A stretch of DNA of 64,000 nucleotides from Streptomyces sp. NBC_01471 (lineage in GTDB: Bacteria; Actinomycetota; Actinomycetes; Streptomycetales; Streptomycetaceae), in assembly GCF_041438865.1 (NCBI RefSeq), contig NZ_CP109450.1, positions 62,001 to 126,000 of the forward strand, read 5' to 3'. This document shows, in pieces, positions 7,846 through 16,398 of the stretch (position 1 is the stretch's first letter; each line of letters opens with the position of its first letter). The translations under genes and the position numbers were made by a program. A model generated the notes under the pieces. That model had not been told where the DNA came from. It was given only the letters and a program-made list of their open reading frames with translations, and did not search any database.

Positions 7846-9075
7846 TCAGATCTCGGCCCGGATCCTGCGGGCCACCGCGGTCCCCCGCAGCCGGCGCGCC
7901 GCTGACGCGAGCTGCGGATGGCGTTCGCCCAGCTGCGCGGCGCGGAGGTCGAGTTCCTCGGTGAGCCGCTCGGCGCGCTTCTCCACGTCGAGTTCGTCCA
8001 GGATGCGGTCGATCTCGGCGAGCAGCGCGCCGTGCAGCTGCCACTGGCGGGGGTGCTGCCGCACGTTCTCCAGGAGGAGATGGGCGACCCGGTCGCGGGT
8101 GACCCCGGCGTCCGCCAGCGCCGCCGTCAGCCGGGACTCGGCATCCTGCGCGCTCTGCGCGACCGGCGTGGTGATCAGTACGGCGAAGCTCTCGATGGCG
8201 TCGGCGATGTCCCCCATCAGTTCGTGCAGAGCCGAGGCCACGTCGTCCGGAAAGAGCGACTCCTCGGTGCGCTCCTTCGCCAGGTCCGTCATCGTCCGGG
8301 TCAGCACCCGCAGCACCACGGCGCAGATCTCCAGGGTGTCCAGGCCGGTGCGCAGCACTACGCGCGACAGCAGGCCCTGGCGCACCCGGGGGTTGAGCAG
8401 CAGGCTCTCCTCGGCCTGCCGGAGCGAGGCGTCCACCTCGACGATGTCGTGGTCGAGTCTGCGCGCCTCGTGCAGCCGTGCGGCGGCCTGCTCGACCGGT
8501 GTGTGGCCGCCCGCCTCGGCGCCGATGGCCCGGAGCATCCTGCCCATCGACTCCGCCATCTCCTCGATGGAGCTGCCGGCGGTCTGGACCCAGACCGGCG
8601 GTGCCAGCAGCAGGTTGAAGAGCAGTCCCACACCCGCACCGATCAGCGTCTCCAGGATGCGGTCCCAGGCGGTGGCGGCCACCTGGGAGACGCCGAGCAC
8701 CAGCATGGAGCTGATGGCGACCTCGGGTACGAACTCGTAGACGCGCACGAACCGTCCCACGATCAGCGCGGTGAAGATCGTCAGGCCGAGACTCCACCAC
8801 GTCAGTCCGACGAGTGTGCTGAAGCCGCTGGCAAGGAGCACTCCGACGACGACGGCGTTCACCCGCCTGATCCCGGTGGTGAGCGTCGCGTAGAGCGTGA
8901 CCTGGACCACGAGCAGGGCCGTCAGCGGTGCGGTGAGGGGGGCCGGCTGCGGCAGGGCCAGCACCGCGACCACGTACGCGATGACAGCGGCGGTCGTGGA
9001 CCGGAGCGTCTGCACCCCGACGGGCTCCACGGTCCGTCGGACCAGATTGATCACGGGTGCGGACACATCAGGCAT
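7846..9075 (-). CDS. FUSC / aromatic acid exporter (ArAE) family membrane protein
   Basis: A 409-residue inner-membrane protein. About six N-terminal hydrophobic segments (within residues 20-180, for example AVIAYVVAVLAL and SMLVLGVSQVAATAW) are followed by a long soluble coiled region of about 220 residues ending RRLRGTAVARRIRAEI. This is the half-size ArAE/FUSC layout linked in other bacteria to efflux of aromatic acids or small organic compounds. Start ATG 9075 is preceded by GGAAGGAA. A second, full-length FUSC protein is encoded at 43576-45855. The transported compound cannot be inferred. Confidence 0.82.
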   Translation of the reverse strand: MPDVSAPVINLVRRTVEPVGVQTLRSTTAAVIAYVVAVLALPQPAPLTAPLTALLVVQVTLYATLTTGIRRVNAVVVGVLLASGFSTLVGLTWWSLGLTIFTALIVGRFVRVYEFVPEVAISSMLVLGVSQVAATAWDRILETLIGAGVGLLFNLLLAPPVWVQTAGSSIEEMAESMGRMLRAIGAEAGGHTPVEQAAARLHEARRLDHDIVEVDASLRQAEESLLLNPRVRQGLLSRVVLRTGLDTLEICAVVLRVLTRTMTDLAKERTEESLFPDDVASALHELMGDIADAIESFAVLITTPVAQSAQDAESRLTAALADAGVTRDRVAHLLLENVRQHPRQWQLHGALLAEIDRILDELDVEKRAERLTEELDLRAAQLGERHPQLASAARRLRGTAVARRIRAEI

Positions 9076-9364
9076 TCCGGTTCCTTCCTGCGCGGGTGGT
9101 GCCTCCGTGTCCCGGCGTCGTCGCGCCCGTCCAGACACGGCAGCGGCCAGTGTGACGGCGCCCGGGGCCGACGCGCCGACAGGCGCACCGGGGTGTCGCG
9201 TCGGCCCCGCCGGGAGGGAGCGGGAATCATCGGCGGGACGCCGCGTACGGACCGGCGTCGGGTGTGCGCCTCGCGTGGCGCCCCGGACGGAGGCGCCCGA
9301 TGTCACGGGACTACCGTGGTACGGCCCCCACGGCGGTCCTCGCGGGCGGGTGCGAGAGGTAAGG

Positions 9365-10390
9365 ATGTCTGGAATGAACCTGCCGGATCTGACCTTTTCC
9401 CGGTTCCCGGCGATGTGGCAGCTCGACGGTCCTGCCCTGCTGCTGGTCCTGGTTCTGGGCGGGCTCTACGGCTGGGGCGTGGTGCGGCTGCGGCGGCGCG
9501 GCGAGCAGTGGTCCGCGGGCCGTACGGCGGTCTTCGCCGTGCTGGGTCTCGGCACGATCGTGGTGGCCACGATGTCGGCACTCGCCGTCTACGACGAGGT
9601 GCTGTTCTGGCCGGCCGCCGTGCAGAACATCCTGCTCGATCTGTTCGCCCCGCTCGGCCTGGCGCTGGGCGACCCGCTGTCGCTGGCCTGCCGAGCGCTG
9701 CCGGAACGCGTGTCGGCGCGCGTGCGCCGTGCGGTGACCGGCAGGTTCGCCCGGTTGCTGGCCTTCCCTCTGGTCAGTTCGCTGCTGGTCCTGGTGTCGG
9801 AGCTCTGCGTCTACTTCACGCCGTACTTCGAGACCGCGCTCCGCCACGGCGCGCTGCACCAGCTCATGTACCTGCAGCTCCTGGCGGTCGGTTGTCTCTT
9901 CGTGCTGCCGGTCCTCACCGAGGAGGAGCTGCTGCCCGCCTGGTGCAGTCATCCGGTGCGGGCCGCGATGGTCTTCTTCGACGGGCTCATCGACGCCGTC
10001 CCCGGCATTGTGGTGATGACCAGCGGCACCCTCGTCGCAGGCACCTGGTACACGCAGCACTCCCCCGCCTGGGCGCCCGGCGTGCAGCGGGACCAGCAGA
10101 TCGGCGGCGGTGCGATGGTCACGCTCGCGGAACTGGTCGGGGTGCCCTTCCTGCTGGTGATCTTTGCGCAGTGGGTCCGTTCCGAGCGGGCCAGGACGGT
10201 GGCTCTCGACCGGCGCCTGGACGCCGAACTGGTCCGTGCCGCACCCCGTTCCGCACCGGTACCATCCGACGGCTCCGCGACATCCGCGACCGTCGCGCGG
10301 GAGAGCCCGGCCGAGCCCGAGCGGGTCCGTCCGTGGTGGGAGTCGGACGGCGGCATCGTCGGTGACCGTATGCGCCAGGGCCGTCCGTAG
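9365..10390 (+). CDS. cytochrome c oxidase assembly protein, CtaG (caa3) family
   Basis: A 341-residue polytopic membrane protein of the Caa3_CtaG family, needed for copper-dependent cytochrome oxidase assembly in some Gram-positives. About seven hydrophobic segments are seen, starting with LLLVLVLGGLYGW, with family blocks LFWPAAVQNILLDLFAP, HGALHQLMYLQLLAVG and DAVPGIVVMTSGTLVAGTWY. The C-terminal 60 residues are a soluble, proline- and serine-rich tail. Start ATG 9365 follows AGAGG; ATG 9374 is a close alternative. It is divergent from the FUSC gene, with 289 bases between them in which I see no further gene. Confidence 0.85.
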   Translation: MSGMNLPDLTFSRFPAMWQLDGPALLLVLVLGGLYGWGVVRLRRRGEQWSAGRTAVFAVLGLGTIVVATMSALAVYDEVLFWPAAVQNILLDLFAPLGLALGDPLSLACRALPERVSARVRRAVTGRFARLLAFPLVSSLLVLVSELCVYFTPYFETALRHGALHQLMYLQLLAVGCLFVLPVLTEEELLPAWCSHPVRAAMVFFDGLIDAVPGIVVMTSGTLVAGTWYTQHSPAWAPGVQRDQQIGGGAMVTLAELVGVPFLLVIFAQWVRSERARTVALDRRLDAELVRAAPRSAPVPSDGSATSATVARESPAEPERVRPWWESDGGIVGDRMRQGRP

Positions 10391-10582
10391 CCGCCCCGTC
10401 CCCGGACGGACGTCACCGCGAGGCGCCCGCGCATGACCAGCGGTTTCCGGGATACGTGTACTGCTGGCCCGGGCCGTCACGGCGGCACCGCATACTGAGG
10501 TGCGCCATGCGAGGGGGCCACCGTGGTCCGCAACCGCTGATGCGCCCGGATCACCAGGTCAAGAGGGGTATGGGGCAACGGG

Positions 10583-10957
10583 ATGAATTCTGATCAGGAC
10601 AGCAGGGCGCGAAGCGGCAGCGACTACGAGGCGCTGCCGCCCACGGACGGGCAGCGGGCGGGCTGGCACTGGGTGCAGCAGCGCGCCAAGGGGCTGACCC
10701 ACCACCAGGCGAAGGCGGCCCTCGAAGCGGCCCGGCAGACGGCGGAGGAGAGCTCACGGCGCGACGGCCCGGAGCGGGAGCGTGCCGAGGCCGAGATCGA
10801 GGAGTGGGAGCGCATCACGGACGCGCTCGCCGATCACGACGGGCGTTACGATCCCGATGTCGATCCCTTCGTCCAGGGCGAGCTGGCCGGTCAGGCCGAC
10901 CGGGAGCCGGGCGGCCTCCCGTCCGTGCCCCGGCCCGCCGGGGACGGCGCCGCCTGA
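10583..10957 (+). CDS. small charged hypothetical protein
   Basis: A 124-residue soluble protein with no signal peptide or membrane segment. The middle (about 35-85) is strongly helical and charged (KAALEAARQTAEESS, ERERAEAEIEEWERI), probably a short coiled coil, and it is followed by a DGRYDPDVDPF loop and a Pro/Gly tail. I do not recognise the family. Codon use matches the neighbours and GGGGTATGGGG lies upstream of the ATG. It is convergent with the DeoR gene at 10995. Confidence 0.6.
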   Translation: MNSDQDSRARSGSDYEALPPTDGQRAGWHWVQQRAKGLTHHQAKAALEAARQTAEESSRRDGPERERAEAEIEEWERITDALADHDGRYDPDVDPFVQGELAGQADREPGGLPSVPRPAGDGAA

Positions 10958-10994
10958 CAGCCGGGACGGGGCGGAGGGGGAATGCGGGAGCGCG

Positions 10995-11753
10995 TCAGAC
11001 GACGGTCACGGAGACTCCGGCCTCGGAGATCCGTGCGCACTCGCTTTCCGGTGCTTCCCGGTCCGTGACCAGATGATGGACGGCGGAGAGCGGGCAGATC
11101 TTCGCGAAGGTGGTCCGCCCGATCTTCGAGTGGTCGGCGACGACGACGGTGCGCCCGCTGTTCGTGGCGAACGCCCGGTCCGTCGCCGCTTCGAGCTGGT
11201 CGTACGTCGTGCAGCCCTGAGCCGCGCTGATGCCGTCCACACCCAGGAACGTCATGTCCATGTGATAGTCGGCGAGCGTCTTCTCGGCGATGGGACCCAC
11301 GAGCTCATAGCTCTCGGTCCGCGCGTTGCCGCCGATGACGACCAGTGTGACGTGCTGGTGCAGAACGAGCTCGGCTGCGATGTTCACGGCGTTGGTGACG
11401 ATGGTGACGGGACCCCGCTCGGCGAGCAGGCGGGCGATCTCGGTGGCGGTGGTGCCCCCGGTCATCCCGACGACCGCGCCCCGGGGCACCAGCTCGGCCG
11501 CGGCCATGGCGATCGCGCGCTTCTCGGGCCTGCCGCGCTCCGCCCGGTACTGCACCGGCACCTCCAGACCGATGCTGCCGACCGCGGCCCCGCCATGCGT
11601 ACGGCGCAGCAGGTTCAGCGCGCTCAGGTGCTGGAGGTCACGCCGGACCGTCGCCCCCGAGACACCGAGCAGACCGGTCAGCTCCCCGACGTCAACGCTT
11701 CCCTTCACGGAAACATGCTCAAGTATCCGCGCATGACGCTCAGTTCTCAGCAT
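10995..11753 (-). CDS. DeoR/AgaR-type transcriptional regulator
   Basis: A 252-residue regulator. The N-terminal DeoR helix-turn-helix (LTGLLGVSGATVRRDLQHL, about residues 26-45) is followed by a DeoRC sensor domain with GMTGGTTATEIARLL, VIGGNARTESYELVG and the C-terminal VVVADHSKIGRTTFAKI block common to AgaR/GlpR-like proteins that bind sugar phosphates. Start is ATG 11753. It is divergent from the GH114 gene across 298 bases holding a perfect inverted repeat (11844-11878), its likely operator. Context suggests control of the GH114/ABC/PfkB/GH4 genes. Confidence 0.88.
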   Translation of the reverse strand: MLRTERHARILEHVSVKGSVDVGELTGLLGVSGATVRRDLQHLSALNLLRRTHGGAAVGSIGLEVPVQYRAERGRPEKRAIAMAAAELVPRGAVVGMTGGTTATEIARLLAERGPVTIVTNAVNIAAELVLHQHVTLVVIGGNARTESYELVGPIAEKTLADYHMDMTFLGVDGISAAQGCTTYDQLEAATDRAFATNSGRTVVVADHSKIGRTTFAKICPLSAVHHLVTDREAPESECARISEAGVSVTVV

Positions 11754-11843
11754 GATGTGAGCATAGCTCTGCGCGAATGACGAGTCAGCAGCCCTTTCCG
11801 ACCGGCCGGCGCCCTCCGGAGAGCGCCGTGCGAGCCATCGACT

Positions 11844-11878
11844 GCGCGAACATGCGCACCAACTGCTCATGTTCGCGC
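11844..11878. promoter_or_regulatory. perfect 11-bp inverted repeat, candidate DeoR operator
   Basis: GCGCGAACATG (11844-11854) and CATGTTCGCGC (11868-11878) are exact reverse complements separated by 13 bases. The right arm runs almost directly into TTGACA (11881-11886), a consensus -35 element pointing toward the GH114 gene. A protein bound here would block that promoter. It lies 91 bases upstream of the DeoR start. Confidence 0.6.
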
Positions 11879-12051
11879 TCTTGACATGGCAATTCCTGCT
11901 CGATTTACTGCGGTCAACGCCGAGTTCACACATTCGGCGCCAGAGGTACGCCTAGCCGGTGGGCGGCTCACGAGCCGCAAGCCCGGACAAAGTCGCCAGG
12001 ATCGCTATCAGCGTCCGAGGCGGGGACGTACCCTCCATCATCTGGAGCTCG

Positions 12052-12894
12052 ATGATGACCATCACTCCCGCACGGTCCCGACGGCTGTCCCTGTCCTCAG
12101 TGCGGCGCGCCACCGCCGTGGCGGCGGTCACCGCTGCGGCCGCCGTCCCGCTGCTCGCGCCGTCCGGCGCCGCAGCGGCCTCCTCACCCGCTCTGCCGCC
12201 CGTGCACGCCGGGTTCGACTACCAGATCGGTGGGGCGTACACACCTCCGTCGGGGGTGAAGGTGGTCAGCCGCGACCACGAGGCCGCTCCGGCCGCCGGT
12301 CTGTACAACATCTGCTACGTCAACGCCTTCCAGGCCCAGCCGGGCGCCGAAAAGGACTGGGACTCGGATCTGCTGCTGCGGAACGCCAACGGCGACGTCG
12401 TCTACGACAAGAACTGGGGCGAGGCGCTGCTCGACCTCCGTACCGCCGACAAGCGCAGCCGGGTGGCCAAGAAGGTCGACGGCTGGATCGACGGCTGTGC
12501 CGACAAGGGATTCCAGGCCGTCGAGCCCGACAACTACGACAGCTACACGCGCTCGTCGAAACTGCTCAGCGCGGCGAACGCCGAGGCGTACATCACCCTG
12601 CTCTCCCAGCACGCGCACGACCGCGGCCTGGCCATCGCGCAGAAGAACACCTCGCAGCTGTCCGGCGCCCGTGCGAAGACCGGCCTGGACTTCGCCATCG
12701 CCGAGGAGTGCGGCACCTGGGACGAATGCGGTGACTACACCGACGCGTTCGGCAGCAACGTCATCGTGATCGAGTACACGGACAAGGGCCTGTCGAAGGC
12801 GTGCACCGGCTGGGGTGCCCAGCTGAGCGTCGTCGAGCGCGACCTGGACGTCTCACCCAGCGGCAGCAAGGGATACGTACGCAAGACCTGCTGA
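12052..12894 (+). CDS. secreted GH114-family glycosidase (endo-alpha-1,4-polygalactosaminidase-like)
   Basis: A 280-residue secreted protein. An Arg-rich N-terminus (RSRRLSLSSVRRATA) leads into a hydrophobic Ala/Val stretch ending GAAAASS, a Sec-type signal peptide. The mature part has the TIM-barrel blocks of GH114: FDYQIGGAYTPP, YNICYVNAFQAQP, WGEALLDLRTADKR, GFQAVEPDNYDSY, GLAIAQKNTSQL and FAIAEECGTWDECGDY. Several Cys may form disulfides. GH114 members cleave alpha-1,4-linked galactosamine polymers. Start ATG 12052 follows GGAG. It lies between the DeoR gene and a sugar ABC operon, and a terminator-like hairpin follows it. Confidence 0.82.
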   Translation: MMTITPARSRRLSLSSVRRATAVAAVTAAAAVPLLAPSGAAAASSPALPPVHAGFDYQIGGAYTPPSGVKVVSRDHEAAPAAGLYNICYVNAFQAQPGAEKDWDSDLLLRNANGDVVYDKNWGEALLDLRTADKRSRVAKKVDGWIDGCADKGFQAVEPDNYDSYTRSSKLLSAANAEAYITLLSQHAHDRGLAIAQKNTSQLSGARAKTGLDFAIAEECGTWDECGDYTDAFGSNVIVIEYTDKGLSKACTGWGAQLSVVERDLDVSPSGSKGYVRKTC

Positions 12895-12904
12895 CGTCCC
12901 GCTT

Positions 12905-12940
12905 CCCCGGTGCGCCCCCCGTGAACGCGGCGCGCCGGGG
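12905..12940 (+). terminator. hairpin after GH114 gene
   Basis: CCCCGGTGCGCC (12905-12916) pairs with GGCGCGCCGGGG (12929-12940) around a 12-base loop, with a single G-U pair, 11 bases after the GH114 stop. It probably ends that transcript and separates it from the ABC operon. Confidence 0.6.
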
Positions 12941-13081
12941 TCGTTCCCAGCCTTCCCGCCTTCCTGTGCCGCGCCTGTCCTCTCCCGGCCCGGCCGTCGG
13001 CGCGCACGTATCCAGCACTCCCCCGCAGGCACCGGTGCCGTGCCGTGCCGCGGCGTGCCCTGATTCCCCCTGGAGGTCCGG

Positions 13082-14413
13082 ATGGCTGTCGGCCGTCAAC
13101 GTCCCGTCAGTCCTTCACGCAGGACCGTGCTACGTCGTGGCACCGGCCTGGCGTGCGCCGCTTCGGCCGCGATGATGCTGCCCGGTTGCGGCGCGGAGAC
13201 CGATGACGGCGTCGGAGCGGACGGACGGGTCACGGTCGAGCTGTGGCACGGCCAGACCGACACCGGCCGTACAGCGATCGAATCACTGGTGGCCGACTTC
13301 CAGCGTGCCCACCCGCACATCCGCGTCGACTCCGGCGGGGGCGTCCTGGCCGACTCGATGCTCCAGAAGGTGACGGCCGCGCTGGCCTCCGGCTCGTACC
13401 CGGACGTCGCCTACGTCTTCGGCTCGGACCTGGCGGGCGTGGCACGCAGCCCGCAGGTCGTGGACCTGACCGCCACCGTGCACTCCGGGCCGGTCCCCTG
13501 GAGCCAGTTCTGGGCCCCGGCGCGCGACGCCGTCACGGTCAACGACCGGGTGCGCGCCGCGCCCGCGCTGCTCGACTCACTCGCCGTGGTGTGCAACAAG
13601 AAGCTGTTCCACGACGCCGGTGTCCCGCTGCCGGAACCCGGCTGGACGTGGCGGGAGTTCCAGGAGACCGCCAAGCGACTCACCGACAAACAGCGGGGTG
13701 TCTTCGGCACCGGCTGGCCGGGGGTGGGCGACGAGGACACGGTGTGGCGGCTCTGGCCGCTGGTGTGGGACCTGGGCGGCGAGGTGGTCGCGGCGAACGG
13801 GCGCAGCATCGGGTTCGCCGAATCCGGTGTGCGGGCGCTGGGGACGGTGGCGGGGCTCGCCCGCGACCGCAGTGTCTACATCGACCCGAAAGCGGGCACC
13901 GAGCAGATGTACCAGGTCTTCCAGTCGGGCCGGATGGGGATGGTCCTCACCGGTCCGTGGCAGCTGCCCGACATCATCCAGGCGGGTGTCGATTACCAGG
14001 TGGTGCCGCTGCCGAGCTACAGCGGCAGACCGGTCACCATCTCCGGACCGGACACCTGGACCGTCTTCAACAACGGCTCCGCCCGGGTCGAGGCCGCACG
14101 CACCCTGGTGAGCTGGCTGATGGAGCCCGCGCAGGACGTGCGCTGGGACGTCCAGGCGGGCAGCCTGCCGCTGAGCCGGCGCACCCAGAGCCTGCCGCGC
14201 TGGCAGGCCAAGGCCGCGAAGACCGAGGGGCTCGCGGTGTTCACCAAGGCGCTGGAGACCGCCCGGGTGCGGCCCGCGCATCCCGCCTACCCGCAGATCT
14301 CCCAGGCACTGGGAGAGGCCATCGTGTCCGTCCTGCTCGGCAGGAGCACCCCCACGAAGGCCCTGCGCCGCTGCGCGGACGACGCCAACGCCGCCCTGCT
14401 CATACCGCGTTGA
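13082..14413 (+). CDS. CUT1 ABC transporter sugar-binding lipoprotein
   Basis: A 443-residue extracellular solute-binding protein, family 1. The N-terminus has a Tat-like SRRTVLRRG motif (about 12-20), a short hydrophobic stretch and the lipobox LPGC with Cys36 as the lipid-anchored residue. Mature blocks typical of sugar binders include VELWHGQTDTGRTAIESLV, GSYPDVAYVFGSDL, GTEQMYQVFQSGRMGMVLTGPWQ and ISGPDTWTVFNNGS. Start ATG 13082 follows GGAGG. It is the first gene of a five-gene run (binding protein, two permeases, PfkB kinase, GH4). No ATPase gene is present; Streptomyces CUT1 systems often share the MsiK ATPase encoded elsewhere. Confidence 0.92.
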   Translation: MAVGRQRPVSPSRRTVLRRGTGLACAASAAMMLPGCGAETDDGVGADGRVTVELWHGQTDTGRTAIESLVADFQRAHPHIRVDSGGGVLADSMLQKVTAALASGSYPDVAYVFGSDLAGVARSPQVVDLTATVHSGPVPWSQFWAPARDAVTVNDRVRAAPALLDSLAVVCNKKLFHDAGVPLPEPGWTWREFQETAKRLTDKQRGVFGTGWPGVGDEDTVWRLWPLVWDLGGEVVAANGRSIGFAESGVRALGTVAGLARDRSVYIDPKAGTEQMYQVFQSGRMGMVLTGPWQLPDIIQAGVDYQVVPLPSYSGRPVTISGPDTWTVFNNGSARVEAARTLVSWLMEPAQDVRWDVQAGSLPLSRRTQSLPRWQAKAAKTEGLAVFTKALETARVRPAHPAYPQISQALGEAIVSVLLGRSTPTKALRRCADDANAALLIPR

Positions 14414-14426
14414 GGAGGCTCACGCC

Positions 14427-15380
14427 ATGCCTGGTCTGCCCACCCCGCTCACTCTCTCCGATCCCGGCCACAAACAGCAGCTGCGCGCCCGGCGCCGCCG
14501 GCGCCGCAGCGAATCGGCCACCGCCTGGGCCTTCATCTCCCCCGCTGTCCTCGTCATCCTGGGACTGAGCGTCGTCCCGGTCATCTGGTCCGTGCTGCTG
14601 TCGTTCCAGGCGGACGACCTGGTGACACCGAGTCGCTGGGTCGGTCTGGACAACTACCGGGCGCTCACCAAGGATCCGCACTTCAGCCAGGCCGTGTGGA
14701 ACACCGTGGAGTACACCGGGCTCTACGTGCCGCTGTCCATGGTGCTCGGACTGGCCCTGGCCCTCCTCCTCAACCAGCGCATCAGACTGGTCGGTCTCTA
14801 CCGGACGCTGATCTTCGTACCGTTCGTCATCTCGGCGACGGCGCAGGGGGTGCTGTTCTCCTTCATCCTCGACCCGCAGTTCGGGGTCGCCAATTCGGTC
14901 CTGCACTCCCTCGGGGTCTCTCCCCAGGGCTTCCTCACCGATCCGGGGCAGGCCCTGCTGGTCCTGGTGGCGATCTCGCTGTGGAGCGGCACGGGTTTCT
15001 GTGTCGTGGTGTATCTGGCCGCGCTCCAGGACGTTCCGCCCTCGCTCATCGAGGCCGCGCGGCTGGACGGCGCCGGCCGGCTGCAACTGCTCCGCCATGT
15101 CGTCCTGCCGACCCTGACTCCGGTCAACGTGTTCCTGCTGATGTGGCAGGTCATCAACGCCCTGCAGGTCTTCGACCTGATGTACGTGACGACGAAGGGC
15201 GGACCGCTCGGCTCCACCACGGTGATCGTCTACTTCATCTGGGAGCAGGCCTTCAAGAACTTCACCGCCGGCTACGGAGCGGCAGCCGCGTACATCCTGG
15301 CGCTGGCCCTGCTCGTGATCGCCGGAGGGATGCGCGTGGTCCGGCGGCGCCAACCCGCCATCGAAGGAGCCGTCCGATGA
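14427..15380 (+). CDS. ABC transporter permease, MalF type
   Basis: A 317-residue membrane permease with about six segments. The EAA loop is clear: LIEAARLDGAGRLQLLRHVVLPTLTP near residue 210, the contact site for the ATPase. The start is preceded by AGGAGG just after the binding-protein stop. It forms a heterodimer with the next gene's product for uptake of a sugar or oligosaccharide. Its stop overlaps the next start (ATGA). Confidence 0.92.
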   Translation: MPGLPTPLTLSDPGHKQQLRARRRRRRSESATAWAFISPAVLVILGLSVVPVIWSVLLSFQADDLVTPSRWVGLDNYRALTKDPHFSQAVWNTVEYTGLYVPLSMVLGLALALLLNQRIRLVGLYRTLIFVPFVISATAQGVLFSFILDPQFGVANSVLHSLGVSPQGFLTDPGQALLVLVAISLWSGTGFCVVVYLAALQDVPPSLIEAARLDGAGRLQLLRHVVLPTLTPVNVFLLMWQVINALQVFDLMYVTTKGGPLGSTTVIVYFIWEQAFKNFTAGYGAAAAYILALALLVIAGGMRVVRRRQPAIEGAVR

Positions 15381-16273
15381 CCGTCACCTCCCCTCTGCCC
15401 CCGCGCACCGCCCGGCCGGCGGCGGTGCCGACGCCGCCACCGCCACGGCGGCCGGGGCTGCGGCTGCCGTTCAGTGCCTGGCATCTGCTGCTGGCCCCGC
15501 TCGCTCTGCTCTTCGCGCTGCCGATGGTCTGGCTGCTGCTCAGCTCCGTGATGAGCAACGCGGAGATCAACAAGTTCCCGCCCGCTCTCTGGCCCTCCGG
15601 AATCCATCTGGGCGGTTACCGCTACGTGCTGGGCAACGCCATGTTCCCGCGCTGGTTCGCCAACTCGCTGATCGTGTCCGCGGTGGCCGTCGTCTCCAAT
15701 CTGGTGTTCGGCTCACTGGGCGGTTACGCGTTCGCCCGGATGCGGTTCGCGGGCTCCCGTTTGCTGCTCGGGCTGATGCTGGCCACGATGGCGATACCGT
15801 TCCAGCTGACGATGATCCCCACGTTCCTGGTGATGAAGCGCCTGGGCCTGATCGACACGCTCGGCGCCCTGGTCGTCCCGTCACTGGTCACGCCGTTCGC
15901 GGTGTTCCTGCTGCGGCAGTTCTTCCTGTCGCTGCCCAGGGAGCTGGAGGAGGCCGCGTGGATCGACGGCTGTTCACGGCTGCGGGTCCTCTTCCTCATC
16001 GTGCTGCCGCTGTCACGGCCGGCGCTGAGCACCGTGGCCGTCCTGACGTTCCTCTCCACCTGGAACGATCTGACCTGGCCGCTGATCGCCATCAACCACG
16101 ACACCCAGTACACCCTGCAGCTGGGTCTGACGACCTTCCAGGGCCAGCACCACACGCAGTGGGCGGCGGTGATGGCAGGAAACGTGATCACGGTGCTGCC
16201 GGTCCTGCTGGCGTTCCTGGCGGCGCAGAAGACCTTCATCCAGTCCATCACGTCGAGCGGCCTCAAGGGCTGA
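15377..16273 (+). CDS. ABC transporter permease, MalG type
   Basis: A 298-residue membrane permease. After a Pro-rich cytoplasmic N-terminus come about six segments, with the EAA loop LEEAAWIDGCSRLRVLFLIVLP near residues 194-215 and the typical C-terminal KTFIQSITSSGLKG end. I chose ATG 15377, which overlaps the MalF-type gene by 4 bases; longer readings upstream are shadows of that gene. It partners the MalF-type permease. A 125-base gap separates it from the kinase gene, so expression of kinase and GH4 may be partly separate. Confidence 0.92.
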   Translation: MTVTSPLPPRTARPAAVPTPPPPRRPGLRLPFSAWHLLLAPLALLFALPMVWLLLSSVMSNAEINKFPPALWPSGIHLGGYRYVLGNAMFPRWFANSLIVSAVAVVSNLVFGSLGGYAFARMRFAGSRLLLGLMLATMAIPFQLTMIPTFLVMKRLGLIDTLGALVVPSLVTPFAVFLLRQFFLSLPRELEEAAWIDGCSRLRVLFLIVLPLSRPALSTVAVLTFLSTWNDLTWPLIAINHDTQYTLQLGLTTFQGQHHTQWAAVMAGNVITVLPVLLAFLAAQKTFIQSITSSGLKG

Positions 16274-16398
16274 GCGGATCCGAACTCCGCCGCTCCGAAG
16301 CCGCGTTCGGACGCCGTACGCCGCCACCCGCTTGAGCGCCGACCGCTCGGGCCCCAATCGCTCCGTACCTCCCTCCCGCCGCGACTCCAGGAAGCCGT

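Noticed and set aside
7918..10365. 815-codon plus-strand frame across FUSC and CtaG genes
   Set aside because: Antisense or out-of-frame shadow of recognisable membrane proteins; composition is not protein-like.
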